A DNA stretch of 64,000 bases from UBA1724 sp051884615 (GTDB lineage Bacteria; Verrucomicrobiota; Lentisphaeria; Oligosphaerales; Oligosphaeraceae): the NCBI GenBank assembly GCA_051884615.1, contig JBJEVT010000012.1, positions 1-64,000 on the forward strand, given 5' to 3'. The position numbers and the translations under genes were made by a program. Positions 15,963 to 24,675 of this stretch are shown here, one piece after another (the first letter of the stretch is position 1; each line of letters begins with the position of its first letter). The notes beneath the pieces are model-generated. The model saw only the letters and a program-made list of their open reading frames with translations. It did not search any database and had not been told where the DNA came from.

Positions 15963-16640
15963 CTACTCCTGGATGGCTTGGGAGGAAAGGAGGCGCGCCT
16001 TCTGGGCGTGCCAGGCCAGGCACACCCGGTTCACGGCGTTGACGACGGCGCGGGAGGAGATGGTGGCGCCGCTGATGGGCCTCACGCAGCCGGGCGCCTC
16101 CTCTGCTTTTAACACAAATCCTTCTGCGGGAAGTAGTTGTGACTCATAGCGGTCCAGGTATTCATTGGGCGGGTATTTTCCGTCGGCTTCCTGGGGCGGG
16201 GCATTCCGGAAGAGGTCCCAGAAGGAGCGGGAGGTCTGGCGCTCGCAGACCCGGCTGCCGATGCCGGGGGTTTCGGCGTTTTCCGTGACGAGGACGCCCC
16301 GGACCGTGCCGTCGGGAGCGATGCCCACCAGGAGCTTCACCTCGCCGCCGAAGCCGCTGGGGTCGGAGGCTTCGGCGCAGAAGGCGAGGATTTTGCCCTG
16401 GGCGTCGGTGGCCTGGAAGAAGGTCACTTCCGTGCCGTCGGGCAGGGAGAGGGGCATCTCCTGGCAGAGTTCCGTCCGCGCGGTTTCCGGAGGAAGGAGG
16501 AGGGCCATTTTTTCGTTGCGTTGTTTTTCCTTGGCCTCCTTCCGGGGGGCCTCCGTCCGCGCGCTGACGAAGGCGAGGGAGGCGCCCGCCAGGGCGCAGA
16601 TGAAGGTGAGGCTCAGGGCCAGTTTCAGGATTTCTTTCAT
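15963..16640 (-). CDS. rnfG: Rnf complex subunit G, covalent FMN-binding
   Basis: A 225-aa periplasmic-facing subunit with one N-terminal membrane helix (LALSLTFICALAGASLAFV). The SGATISS motif at about residues 196-202 is the FMN attachment site: FMN is bound through a phosphodiester to the Thr. GIGSRVCE fits the family core. The start at 16640 is set by AGGAGGGA about 8 nt upstream and the membrane helix right after it. It lies 19 nt after rnfD and 6 nt before rnfE. Role: passes electrons through the membrane arm of Rnf. Confidence 0.96.
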   Translation of the reverse strand: MKEILKLALSLTFICALAGASLAFVSARTEAPRKEAKEKQRNEKMALLLPPETARTELCQEMPLSLPDGTEVTFFQATDAQGKILAFCAEASDPSGFGGEVKLLVGIAPDGTVRGVLVTENAETPGIGSRVCERQTSRSFWDLFRNAPPQEADGKYPPNEYLDRYESQLLPAEGFVLKAEEAPGCVRPISGATISSRAVVNAVNRVCLAWHAQKARLLSSQAIQE

Positions 16641-16659
16641 GCGGTCATTCCCTCCTTTC

Positions 16660-17862
16660 TCATGCCGGCATCTGGAGTCCCTTCTTTTTGGGCATGCCAA
16701 AGGGCTTTCCGGCGGTCATGCGGTCGATGAGCGGGGTAAAGGCATTCATAATCAGGATGGAGAAGGAGACGCCTTCGGGGTAGCTTCCCCAGAGTCGGAT
16801 GCAGCTGGTGAGGATTCCGCAGCCGATGGCGAAGTAGATGGCGCCCAGACGGGAGAGGGGGGTGGTGACCATGTCGGTGGCCATGAAGAAGGCGCCCAGG
16901 AGCAGTCCGCCGGAGAGGAGATGGAAGAGGGGGTTGGCGTAGGCTTCGGGCTGGACGAGCCATGCCAGCCCGGTGATGAGCGCCACGGTGCCCAGATAGA
17001 AGACGGGGATGTGCCAGCGGATGATGTTCAGGCAGATCAGGAGGATGCCGCCCAGCAGGATGGCCAGGCCGCAGGTCTCGCCCAGAGAACCGCCTTTCTC
17101 CACGCCCAGGAACATGTGCCAGTATCCCTTGAGGGGGCAGCGGCCGGCGGCGGGGGCGCACTGCGCCATCAGCTGGCGCGCCTCCTTGGTCTCCCGGCTG
17201 GCTTTGGACCACTTCAGGGGGGTGGCGGTGGTGACGGGCTTCTCCCGCTGGGTCGCCTCGCCGGTGGCGGAGGTGGAGGGCTGGACCGCCGTCACTTCCG
17301 CGCCGCACCGGCCCAGGCAGTCCGGGGTGCGGGGAACGGGCCAGGTGGTCAGCACGGCGGGGAAGGCGAGAAGCAGGGCGACCCGGCCCACCAGGGCGGG
17401 ATTGAAGGGATTGCAGCCCAGGCCGCCGAAGATCATCTTGCCCACCACGATGGCCATGAAGCAGCCGATGAGGCAGATCCACCAGGGGGTGCTGGAGGGC
17501 AGGTTCATGCCCAGGAGCAGGCCGGTGACGGCGGCGGAGCCGTCCCGCAGTTCGTTGGGGCGTCCCATGAGGCGGGCGCAGATCCATTCCAGGACCATGC
17601 TGCCCAGGGTGCAGAGCACCAGGACGCGGAGGGCGTTCCAGCCGAAGAAATAGAGTCCGGCCAGGCAGGCGGGGGCCAGGGCCAGGAGGACCCACCGCAT
17701 GATGCTGTCCACCGTGGCGGCGGTGTGGAAATGGGGGGAGGAGGAGACGATGAGCGTCGGCTCGGGGAGGGATGCCTTGGGCCTGGCCGGCGCGGCGGGT
17801 TTGGCGGGGGTGTCGGCGGGCTGGGCGGGCTGGGCGGGCTTGTCAGTGGAGGGGTCGGACAT
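16660..17862 (-). CDS. rnfD: Rnf complex subunit D
   Basis: A 400-aa membrane subunit, related to NqrB, which binds a covalent FMN. LSGGLLLGAFFMATDMVTTPLS carries the conserved Thr region for FMN attachment. Other signatures are GGLGCNPFNPALVGRVALLLAFP and the late GVSFSILIMNAFTPLIDR. The first 45 residues are a Pro/Ala-rich extension (PAQPAQPADTPAKPAAPARP) before the canonical HFHTAATVDSIM. This extension echoes the Pro/Ala composition of the tail-anchored protein at 14052-15059. It sits 15 nt after rnfC. Confidence 0.95.
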   Translation of the reverse strand: MSDPSTDKPAQPAQPADTPAKPAAPARPKASLPEPTLIVSSSPHFHTAATVDSIMRWVLLALAPACLAGLYFFGWNALRVLVLCTLGSMVLEWICARLMGRPNELRDGSAAVTGLLLGMNLPSSTPWWICLIGCFMAIVVGKMIFGGLGCNPFNPALVGRVALLLAFPAVLTTWPVPRTPDCLGRCGAEVTAVQPSTSATGEATQREKPVTTATPLKWSKASRETKEARQLMAQCAPAAGRCPLKGYWHMFLGVEKGGSLGETCGLAILLGGILLICLNIIRWHIPVFYLGTVALITGLAWLVQPEAYANPLFHLLSGGLLLGAFFMATDMVTTPLSRLGAIYFAIGCGILTSCIRLWGSYPEGVSFSILIMNAFTPLIDRMTAGKPFGMPKKKGLQMPA

Positions 17863-17877
17863 GGGAGAGGATCTCGC

Positions 17878-19245
17878 TTATTTCTCGCTCTTGGGGGGCT
17901 GGGTCTTCTGGGCCTTGAGGGCGCGGAGCTTGGCCCCCACCTCGGATTTCGCCCTTCGCATGTGCTGGACCAGGGGACGCCCCGCCGGGCAGATGAAGGC
18001 GCAGCATCCGCATTCGATGCAGTCCATCACATGCCAGTTCTGGGCGTCGTCGAAGCGCTCGTTCTCGATTTGAACGGAAAGGATTCCCGGCATCAGCTGC
18101 ATGGGGCACGCGTCGTTGCAGCGTCCGCAGCGCAGGCAGGATTTGGAGGTGTATTGGAAGACCTCCTCGGGGGCCATGACCAGGATGCCGGAGGTGTTCT
18201 TCATCACGGGCACCTCCTGGGAGTAGACCGCCATGCCCATCATGGGGCCGCCGGAGATCATCTTGGCGATGGAGGCGCCCTCCCGGACGCCGCCGGCCAG
18301 CTTCAGGGCCTCGGCATAGCTGGTGCCCACCCGGAAACGCCAGTTGCCCGGCGCCGCCAGGGGGCTTCCCGTGACGGTGGTCACCCGCTGGTAGAGGGGT
18401 TCGCCCTTGAGGACGGCCTCCCCGATGGCGTGGGAGCTGCCGATGTTCTGCACCACGCAGTGGACATCGGCGGGCAGGCCGCCGGAGGGCACCTGGCGTT
18501 TGGTGATGGCGTAGATCAGCTGTTTTTCCGCGCCCTGGGGATAGCGGACATGGAGGGGGACCACCTGGATGGCGGGTTCCGTGATGGCGGCGGCCTCCCG
18601 GGTCAGCAGCTCGATGGCGTCGGGTTTGTTGTCCTCGATGCCGATGTAGATGTTCTTCACGCCCAGGATGCGGGCGGCGATGGCGACGCCCTCCAGGATC
18701 ATGCGGGGGCTTTCCAGCATGAGGCGGTGGTCGGCGGTGAGGCAGGGCTCGCACTCCACGCCGTTGATGATGAGGGTGTCAATGCTCTTTCCCGGGGGGA
18801 TGGAGAGTTTCACGGGGGTGGGGAAGGCGGCGCCGCCCATGCCCACGATGCCGGCCTGGGCCACCCGGTTCCGCAGTTCCTCGGGGGAGGTGTTGCGCCA
18901 GTCCAGGGGCGGCATGGGCTCCGCGGCCTTGTCCTCTCCGTCCGCCTCGATGACCACGCAGGGCAGCTGGGTGCCGGCGGGCCCCAGGCACATCCCCATG
19001 CTCTTCACCTTTCCCGAGGTGGGGCTGTGGATGTAGGAGGAGACGAAGCTGGCGGGTTCGCCCAGGGGCTGTCCCCGCAGCACCGTGTCCCCCTCCTTCA
19101 CCAGGGGTCTGGCCGGCGCCCCGATGTGCATGGACAGGGGGACGGTGTAGAGGGGATAGAGGGGGGCGTCCACGATGGGGGTGCCCCGGGAGACCTTGGC
19201 TTCCTGGGGATGGACGCCGCCGTAGAAATGGAAGATCTTGCTCAT
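17878..19245 (-). CDS. rnfC: Rnf complex subunit C, NADH/flavin and 4Fe-4S subunit
   Basis: A 455-aa peripheral subunit that exchanges electrons with NAD(H). The N-terminus has FHGGVHP-type sequence (FYGGVHPQEAK). The central GMGGAAFPTPVKL and the NGVECEPCLTADHRLM segment form the flavin/nucleotide domain shared with NuoF. Two 4Fe-4S motifs follow: CLRCGRCNDACP and CIECGCCAFICP. It lacks the long alanine-rich C-terminal repeats of gammaproteobacterial RnfC. It lies between rnfB (39 nt upstream) and rnfD (15 nt downstream). Confidence 0.97.
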   Translation of the reverse strand: MSKIFHFYGGVHPQEAKVSRGTPIVDAPLYPLYTVPLSMHIGAPARPLVKEGDTVLRGQPLGEPASFVSSYIHSPTSGKVKSMGMCLGPAGTQLPCVVIEADGEDKAAEPMPPLDWRNTSPEELRNRVAQAGIVGMGGAAFPTPVKLSIPPGKSIDTLIINGVECEPCLTADHRLMLESPRMILEGVAIAARILGVKNIYIGIEDNKPDAIELLTREAAAITEPAIQVVPLHVRYPQGAEKQLIYAITKRQVPSGGLPADVHCVVQNIGSSHAIGEAVLKGEPLYQRVTTVTGSPLAAPGNWRFRVGTSYAEALKLAGGVREGASIAKMISGGPMMGMAVYSQEVPVMKNTSGILVMAPEEVFQYTSKSCLRCGRCNDACPMQLMPGILSVQIENERFDDAQNWHVMDCIECGCCAFICPAGRPLVQHMRRAKSEVGAKLRALKAQKTQPPKSEK

Positions 19246-19284
19246 GGAGAGATGGGGGAGGGTGTCGCCGCCGTGGCAGGAGGG

Positions 19285-20061
19285 CTATTTTCTCAAGGCG
19301 TGGGTGGGGCAGACGGCGGCCAGCTCCTCGGAAGGGGGATTGCCGTAGTTGATCTGTGCCAGGGCGACCCCGGTGTCGATCCGCATGTTCTCCGGGGCGG
19401 CCTTCACGCACTTTCCGCAGCCGATGCAGGCGGCCTTGCAGGCCTTCAGCTTCACCGCGCCCTTCAGGGGGCTGGAGCAGTGGACGTGGATGACCGCGGA
19501 CTTGGGCACCAGACGGATGAGCTTCTTGGGGCAGACCTGGATGCATTTTCCGCAGCCCCGGCACAGTTCCTTGTGGACCACGGCCAGATGGGTGGGGGTC
19601 ATCTCGATGGCGCCGAAGGGGCAGGCCCGGGCGCAGGCGCCCAGTCCCAGGCATCCGAAGGTGCAGGTTTTGGCGCCGGCCGCCACGATCATGGCGTCGC
19701 GGCAGTTGTTGATGCCATTGTACTGGGCCTGGCGGGTGGAGTTCAGGTCGTCTCCGCTGCACATGACCACGGCCACCCTGGGCTCCTTGGTGTCCACCTC
19801 CGCTCCCAGCAGAGTGGCCATCTTCTGGAGATCCTCCGCTTTCTGGGCGGCGCAGGCGCCGGGCCGCGCCTGTCCGGCCACCAGGGCCTTGGCGTAGCCG
19901 CCGCATCCCGCATAGCCGCATCCGCCGCAGTTCGCGCCGGGCAGCAGGGCCTTCACCTCCTCCTCCAACGGATTGGCCTCCACGCCGAAATAGCGGCTGA
20001 CGATGGCGATGGCGATGCCGGTGATGAGGCCGACCAGGACGATGATGAAGAGTGTGCTCAT
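19285..20061 (-). CDS. rnfB: Rnf complex subunit B, iron-sulfur ferredoxin-docking subunit
   Basis: A 258-aa subunit with an N-terminal membrane helix and then an Fe-S cluster motif C45-x2-C48-x4-C53-x16-C70 (NCGGCGYAGCGGYA). CTFGCLGLGACARACP and CRGCGKCIQVCP are further cluster motifs (C133/C137/C143/C147 and C167/C170/C173/C177). It receives electrons from reduced ferredoxin and passes them to the membrane part. Oddity: the next motif reads C212-x2-C215-x2-C218-x3-A222, so the fourth ligand is lost. The C-terminal partner motif that normally precedes CPT keeps only C251, suggesting one or two fewer clusters than in clostridial RnfB. Confidence 0.96.
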   Translation of the reverse strand: MSTLFIIVLVGLITGIAIAIVSRYFGVEANPLEEEVKALLPGANCGGCGYAGCGGYAKALVAGQARPGACAAQKAEDLQKMATLLGAEVDTKEPRVAVVMCSGDDLNSTRQAQYNGINNCRDAMIVAAGAKTCTFGCLGLGACARACPFGAIEMTPTHLAVVHKELCRGCGKCIQVCPKKLIRLVPKSAVIHVHCSSPLKGAVKLKACKAACIGCGKCVKAAPENMRIDTGVALAQINYGNPPSEELAAVCPTHALRK

Positions 20062-20125
20062 GCAGAGAGGGGAGGAGCCGGAGAGGGGAAGAGGGGGTGC
20101 GGGGTTCGGGCGGGGGTGTTTTTCT

Positions 20126-20704
20126 TCAGTTTCCCAGGCCGGAGAATCCCATGAAGGCCATGGCCAGCAGTCCTGCGGTGATCAGGGTGAGGGGGAGTCC
20201 CTTCAGGCAGAGGGGTGGGCGGGAGAGCTCCATGCGTTCCCGGATGCTGGAGAAGAGGAGGAGGGCCAGGGCGAAGCCCACGGCGGAGGCCGCGCAGAAG
20301 ATGGTGCTCTTCACCAGGCCGTAGTCCTTCTGCTGGCAGAGGATGGCGGCGCCCAGCACGGCGCAGTTGGTGGTGATCAGGGGCAGAAAAATACCCAGGG
20401 CCTGATACAGGCTCTGGGAAAACTTCTGCATGAGAATCTCCACGATCTGGACGATGCCGGCGATGGCCAGGATGAAGACGATGGTGGATAGGTAGGTGAC
20501 TCCGTAGGGCTTCAAAAGGAAGTGGTGGATGCAGGAGGTGAAGAAGCCCGCGATGGTCATGACGAAAATCACGGCGCCGCCCATGCCCAGGGCGGTCTTG
20601 GTGGACTTGGACACCCCCAGGAAGGGACAGATGCCCAGAATCTGGGTCAGGACGAAGTTGTTGACCAGGATGCACCCGATGATGAGGCTGAGGATACTCG
20701 CCAT
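20126..20704 (-). CDS. rnfA: Rnf complex subunit A
   Basis: 192 aa, the usual length. It is an integral membrane subunit homologous to RnfE, with six helices and the signatures NNFVLTQILGICPFLGVS and GIFLPLITTNCAVLGAAIL, whose cysteines hold the intramembrane 2Fe-2S centre shared with RnfE. The start ATG at 20704 begins MASILSLIIGC; a longer frame upstream is Pro-rich and antisense-like. It is the first gene of rnfABCDGE, the gene order also found in gammaproteobacteria, whereas clostridial operons begin with rnfC. Confidence 0.96.
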   Translation of the reverse strand: MASILSLIIGCILVNNFVLTQILGICPFLGVSKSTKTALGMGGAVIFVMTIAGFFTSCIHHFLLKPYGVTYLSTIVFILAIAGIVQIVEILMQKFSQSLYQALGIFLPLITTNCAVLGAAILCQQKDYGLVKSTIFCAASAVGFALALLLFSSIRERMELSRPPLCLKGLPLTLITAGLLAMAFMGFSGLGN

Positions 20705-20843
20705 GATGCGAAAGGGGGAAAGGGGGGAAGGGAGGGGACGGAGAGGGGTCCCGAGGGAGGGGGCTGGGCAGGGCGCGACGCACCCGTTCGGCGAATGAAG
20801 CAAAGCCGGTAATTTAGCACAATCCGGGAAGATTTCGGTGTGG

Positions 20844-22445
20844 CTAGGGCCTTTGGAGCACAATCAACTTGTGGACGGCGCGGCTCATGGCGGTATAGAG
20901 TCCCTGGCGGTTCCAGCGGGGATCCGAGGGGGTGACATCCAGGAGGATGACCACGCTGGCCTCGCAGCCCTTGAACTTCATATAGGTGTAGTAGCTGACC
21001 TCGCCGGGCGTCTGGCCGACGGGGCGTTCCACCAGGGTGTAGGGGCCCGCCTTGGGGCATTTCCCCAGGCTGGTGTTGCCCAGGGAGTGGGCGCCCAGCA
21101 CCACCACGCCGCTCTGGGCGAGGCGGTCCTGGGTGAAGAGGGCGGTGAGCTCCTCCTCCAGCATTTTTGCCATGTCCTCGCCTTCCCGGAAGACCACATC
21201 CACCCCCACGGGAGTCTCGTTCATGGGGCGCATGGCGGCGGAGTGGTAGGGGCCGAGCGCCTCGATGATCCTGCGGGTGTTCCGGCAGTTCCGGGTGAGG
21301 GTGACCGGCGGGGGATCGTCGAAGGGGAGGCAGGTGTCCTTCTGGAAGATGTTCTGCTCCGGGTCGCAGAAGATGTAGAAATGTCCTCCCGGCGCCACCA
21401 GGCGCCGGGTGAGCTCCCACATCCGGGCATTGAAGTCCTGTCCCTCGTCCACGATGACGCAGTCGTAGGTGACGGGGTTCCGGTCCAGGGCGTCGGAGAG
21501 CATTTTCAGCAGGGCGTAGGAGTAGACCCGCGGGTCGTCCTTGTGCTGCTCGTATTCCTCCTGGGTGACGCCGGCCTTCTGGCGGCAGAAGTCGAAGAAG
21601 GCGTGGACGGGCACAAAGGCCTTCTCGCTCCGCAGCATCTTCTGGATGCGTTTGGCCAGCATTTCGTTGTAGCAGAGCACCAGGGGCCTTCCTCCCTGCC
21701 GGTAGATGTCCAGGGCTTTGCGGACCGCCAGGAAGGTTTTTCCCGTGCCGGCGGCGCCCTCCACCCGGAGGCGGGGGAATTCCTGGAGGGCCTCCAGGAT
21801 GGCGGTTTGCTCGTCGGTGAGATGGAGGAAGCGGGGGGCGTCGCATTGGATGCGGTCGCACAGGCGGGGCTGGAACTGCAGGGTGGGAGAGAGATATTCC
21901 ACCACGGTGTCGGTGGGGGGGATGGCAAAGTTTTCGATTTCCTTGGGGAGGGGGGCCTCTTCGAGGAGACAGGTGGCGAAGGCGTCGATTTCCCGCAGCT
22001 GTCTTCTTCCCAGGACGATGCCCTGGGCTTCAGGGGGCCAGTTGAGGTCCGTGTCCGGCAGCAGGGGGAAGCAGACGCAGTGGGCGTATCTCAAGGGGAT
22101 GGGGTGGCCCGCCTTCTCCTGGAGCAACTTCTGGATGGCGTATTTGTTGTGCCGCGCCTGCTCCAGGGGCTGGATGGGACGCTCCTCCTGGTACCATTCC
22201 CCTTCCCGATAGGAGATGGCTCCTCCTTTCACTTCCAGCACCAGAATGCCCAGACCAGGGCGGAAGAGGAGAAAGTCCGCCTCGTTGTCCCACCGCTTTT
22301 CCTGGGAATCCCGGAAGAAGAAGTGGAAATTGGGGAAGACGATCCAGGGGTCGGGCAAGCCCTGTTCCAGGGCATGGTAGACGGTTTTTTCCGATTCCGG
22401 CCGTTGATTGTCCTGGGGGTCGTAGGGAGGGATGAAGCGTGCCAT
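20844..22445 (-). CDS. NERD-domain superfamily 1 helicase
   Basis: 533 aa. Residues about 15-130 form a nuclease-related NERD domain (NEADFLLFRPGLGILVLEVKGG, with D/ExK-type residues). Residues about 200-533 are a UvrD-like P-loop: GAAGTGKTFLAV is Walker A and CVIVDEGQDF is Walker B. LTRNCRNT, the YYTYMKFKGCEASVVI block and TAMSRAVHKLIV match later helicase motifs. Proteins of this design act in DNA repair or in defence against foreign DNA. It is third in a minus-strand operon with the DUF2293-like gene (18 nt upstream) and the PNPOx-like gene. Confidence 0.9.
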   Translation of the reverse strand: MARFIPPYDPQDNQRPESEKTVYHALEQGLPDPWIVFPNFHFFFRDSQEKRWDNEADFLLFRPGLGILVLEVKGGAISYREGEWYQEERPIQPLEQARHNKYAIQKLLQEKAGHPIPLRYAHCVCFPLLPDTDLNWPPEAQGIVLGRRQLREIDAFATCLLEEAPLPKEIENFAIPPTDTVVEYLSPTLQFQPRLCDRIQCDAPRFLHLTDEQTAILEALQEFPRLRVEGAAGTGKTFLAVRKALDIYRQGGRPLVLCYNEMLAKRIQKMLRSEKAFVPVHAFFDFCRQKAGVTQEEYEQHKDDPRVYSYALLKMLSDALDRNPVTYDCVIVDEGQDFNARMWELTRRLVAPGGHFYIFCDPEQNIFQKDTCLPFDDPPPVTLTRNCRNTRRIIEALGPYHSAAMRPMNETPVGVDVVFREGEDMAKMLEEELTALFTQDRLAQSGVVVLGAHSLGNTSLGKCPKAGPYTLVERPVGQTPGEVSYYTYMKFKGCEASVVILLDVTPSDPRWNRQGLYTAMSRAVHKLIVLQRP

Positions 22446-22463
22446 GGGGACGAGGGGGGTGGG

Positions 22464-23231
22464 CTAGAGCCAGAAAGAGTCTTCGGGGGGTGCCGGCGCG
22501 GGCGTGGGCGCGGGCGCGTCGGGCTTCCGGGGCAGGAGGGCCTGCTGGAGGGGGCAGGAGGGCGGCATCTCCAGTCCCCGCCGGTAGTTTTGGAGGAGTT
22601 GGAGGGAGAGGCGCGCCAGGGAGCGGCGCACTTCCCGGCGTTTGCCCGCCACCTGGGGAATCCAGGTGCGGTCGTATTCCGTGGTCTGGTGGCGCATCCA
22701 GGCGATGACGGCGGCCTTCGCCCGCTCCTCCAGGGGGATTCTCCGGGTTCTTGCCACGGTGCCGCTGCCCACGGGAGTGGACTGGGCGGTGACCGCCAGG
22801 GCGAGCTTCTTCTCCAGCTCCTTCCACCGGGGCGCGAAGGACAGGAAATTCCGCACCGCCTCCAGAAACTCCCCCTGGTATTCCCGCTGCTGGCGCTGAC
22901 GGCTCCTGCGTTGTCCCTCCCGCTTTCTCTGATACTCGGGAGACTCCCTCTCCTGGTTCAGCTGCGTCCGGAGGGATTCCTCCAGGGCGGCGGGGGCGCA
23001 GAGGCCGACGGCACATTCCCGCTTGCCCAGGCGTTTCACCACGGTCCATGCCTGGGGGCAGGCGGCCTTGAGGCGCCGGGTGAGGGCGGGGTCCCCGGAG
23101 GGCACGAAGCGCCAGCCCGGGGGCAGCGCCACGAAATGTCCCTCCTTGAGGAAGCGTTCCGGGGAGTCTCCCTGGCGGGGGATGGGGGTGCCGGGCAGAA
23201 GCTGGACGGGATTCTGCCAGGCGGCGTTCAC
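22464..23231 (-). CDS. DUF2293-domain protein
   Basis: 255 aa. Its GTG start overlaps the stop of the upstream gene by 4 nt (GTGA), so translation is coupled. The middle is highly basic and Gln/Arg-rich (residues about 95-125), probably helical. Residues about 165-220 read ERAKAAVIAWMRHQTTEYD then an Arg-rich helix, the pattern of DUF2293, a domain of unknown function with HxxTxYD. The C-terminus is Pro/Ala-rich. It may bind nucleic acid, given the charge and the helicase next to it. DUF assignment is from pattern memory and is moderately sure. Confidence 0.65.
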   Translation of the reverse strand: MNAAWQNPVQLLPGTPIPRQGDSPERFLKEGHFVALPPGWRFVPSGDPALTRRLKAACPQAWTVVKRLGKRECAVGLCAPAALEESLRTQLNQERESPEYQRKREGQRRSRQRQQREYQGEFLEAVRNFLSFAPRWKELEKKLALAVTAQSTPVGSGTVARTRRIPLEERAKAAVIAWMRHQTTEYDRTWIPQVAGKRREVRRSLARLSLQLLQNYRRGLEMPPSCPLQQALLPRKPDAPAPTPAPAPPEDSFWL

Positions 23232-23746
23232 GGGCGTCCCTCTCTTTGTGCCCCGGGTCCGGGATTGGACTTGCCGGTGATCTCCTCCGGCTGGAAGAGG
23301 AGGAACTCGGTCTTTTCCAAGGCGCTCTCCGGGGGCATTTCGATCTCCCCGCCCTTGGGGGCGAAATGGGTCAGGAGAATCCGTGCCGCCTGGCGTTTTT
23401 CCTCGCCGTCCGGCAGGAAGCGCATGGTGCCCTGGAGCATCAGGGAGCGGTAGTGGGTGGTGGTGCGTCCGGAGGGCCTGTCCCCGTTGAGAATCACCTT
23501 GGCCTCCCCCTTGTCATGGATGAAGAGGCATGCCCGGGGGGATTGGCGCAGACATTCGATCTTCCTGCCCTCCTTGGCGCAATGGAGAATCAGCGCGGGG
23601 GAGTCCCCGGAGAACCAGGGGGCGTAATGCATGAGGATCCCGTAGGGAAGCCCCTGGTCCACCAGGGCCACGAAGACGGTGTTGTTTTCTTCCAGAATCT
23701 CCCGGAATATCCTCGGGTCGAGGATTTCTCTGTCTTTTCTTCTCAT
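23228..23746 (-). CDS. Pyridoxamine 5'-phosphate oxidase-like flavin-binding split-barrel protein
   Basis: 172 aa; the start MRRKDREI is preferred over an Arg-rich longer frame. The pattern ILEENNTVFVALVDQGLPYGILMHYAPW and LILHCAKEGRKIECLRQSPRACLFI fits the NimA-like branch of the PNPOx family, which binds FMN, F420 or haem in the cytoplasm. HYRSLMLQGTMRFLPD matches the second barrel half. It is first in the operon with the DUF2293-like gene and the NERD helicase. The functional link among the three is unknown. Confidence 0.85.
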   Translation of the reverse strand: MRRKDREILDPRIFREILEENNTVFVALVDQGLPYGILMHYAPWFSGDSPALILHCAKEGRKIECLRQSPRACLFIHDKGEAKVILNGDRPSGRTTTHYRSLMLQGTMRFLPDGEEKRQAARILLTHFAPKGGEIEMPPESALEKTEFLLFQPEEITGKSNPGPGAQREGRP

Positions 23747-24130
23747 CTCTCTGCCTCTCCGCCAAGGCGCTTGCGCCATGAACCGACCAGGAACAAGGGG
23801 AAAATATGTTCGGAACCCGTCATGGCGCGACCGGGCGAACAGGGATAGTGTAAGGCTTCAAGCGCAGTGCGTCCGGGGACAATCCTGGAAATTTTCAGGG
23901 GATTTCCGGAGGGCGGGGAGAAAAAATTCCCGGGAGGGGGATAGGAGCTAATATGATTTGTGGAAAAAAATTATGGGGAAAAATAAAAAACGCAAAGAAA
24001 TCGTGAAAGATGACAAAAATAAAAAAGAAAGGGGGCTATAGTATTCTTCGATGTCGGAATCTCCGAAATCTGGAGTGTGTAAAAAAGAACACTTCATGCA
24101 ACTAAGATTCTCTAATCAAAGGGAGTTCTA
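23747..24130 (+). promoter_or_regulatory. Long A-rich promoter/leader of the small basic protein gene
   Basis: This 380-bp gap is unusually A-rich from 23950 to 24035. It has a good -10 TATAGT at 24037-24042 and an ATGACA about 21 bp upstream that could be a poor -35. The leader of about 80 nt ends in a strong ribosome site (AAAGGGAG). A-tracts upstream of a -10 often work as UP-elements, so this gene may be highly expressed. Confidence 0.6.
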
Positions 24131-24442
24131 ATGGCTGAAAAGAAAGCTGTCAAGACGCGGATTCGCCGCGCTTTCGAGAAAATCATCGCTGACAAGATCA
24201 CCGCCAAGTTCGAGGGCAAGGTGAAGGAGAACCAGCTGGCTTCCGCCCTGGCTGTCGTCACCGCCGAGCTTCAGAAGTTGGCTGTGGCCAAGGTCGAGGC
24301 CAAGAAGGCCGCCAAGGCCGCCGAGAAGAAGACGGTCAAGCGTGGTCGCAAGAGCCGCAAGAATCGCAAGCCCTCCGTCCGTCTCCTGAAGCGCTTCACA
24401 ACAGAGCAGATCCAGGCGTATCTGGCGAAGCAGACCGAGTAG
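24131..24442 (+). CDS. Small Lys/Ala-rich basic protein, histone-H1-like or ribosome-associated
   Basis: 103 aa, about a third Lys/Arg and very Ala-rich. The N-terminal half (TRIRRAFEKIIADKITAKFEG) looks helical and amphipathic. The centre is an H1-like tract (KVEAKKAAKAAEKKTVKRGRKSRKNRK). The C-terminus returns to an ordinary helix (LLKRFTTEQIQAYLAKQ). I do not recognise a named family. The charge and the strong A-rich promoter suggest an abundant nucleic-acid-binding protein, such as a nucleoid or ribosome factor. It is monocistronic, closed by a strong terminator. The ATG has AAAGGGAG 6 nt upstream. Confidence 0.7.
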   Translation: MAEKKAVKTRIRRAFEKIIADKITAKFEGKVKENQLASALAVVTAELQKLAVAKVEAKKAAKAAEKKTVKRGRKSRKNRKPSVRLLKRFTTEQIQAYLAKQTE

Positions 24443-24491
24443 TTCTCCCTCTGCCATGCCCCTCCTCGTCTCCCCTTGCGGGAGAGGAGGA

Positions 24492-24530
24492 AAAAATCCC
24501 CCCACCCTGTCAAAGGATGGGGGGATTTTT
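24492..24530. terminator. Intrinsic terminator, probably bidirectional
   Basis: Stem AAAAATCCCCCCA with TGGGGGGATTTTT and a 13-nt loop, with A and T runs at the two ends. It lies between the plus-strand small basic gene and the minus-strand nth gene and can serve both. Confidence 0.9.
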
Positions 24531-24675
24531 CTTTTGCCCCGTGGACGGGGAAGCAAGAGGAATCAAAGGGCTGGATGCCCTGGAGGGGCTGGAGAGGCTG
24601 GAAATTTGGGAATTTACGGGGAGTTTGCCTTCTAAAAAAGCGGCAGCGTCTGTCCGTGTTCCCGCGGCGGCGTCC

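Noticed and set aside
16165..20154. A 1,329-codon open frame on the plus strand opposite the rnf genes
   Set aside because: It lies antisense to five clearly recognised Rnf subunits, is Gly/His/Ala-rich as expected for the complement of GC-rich codons, and has no domain.
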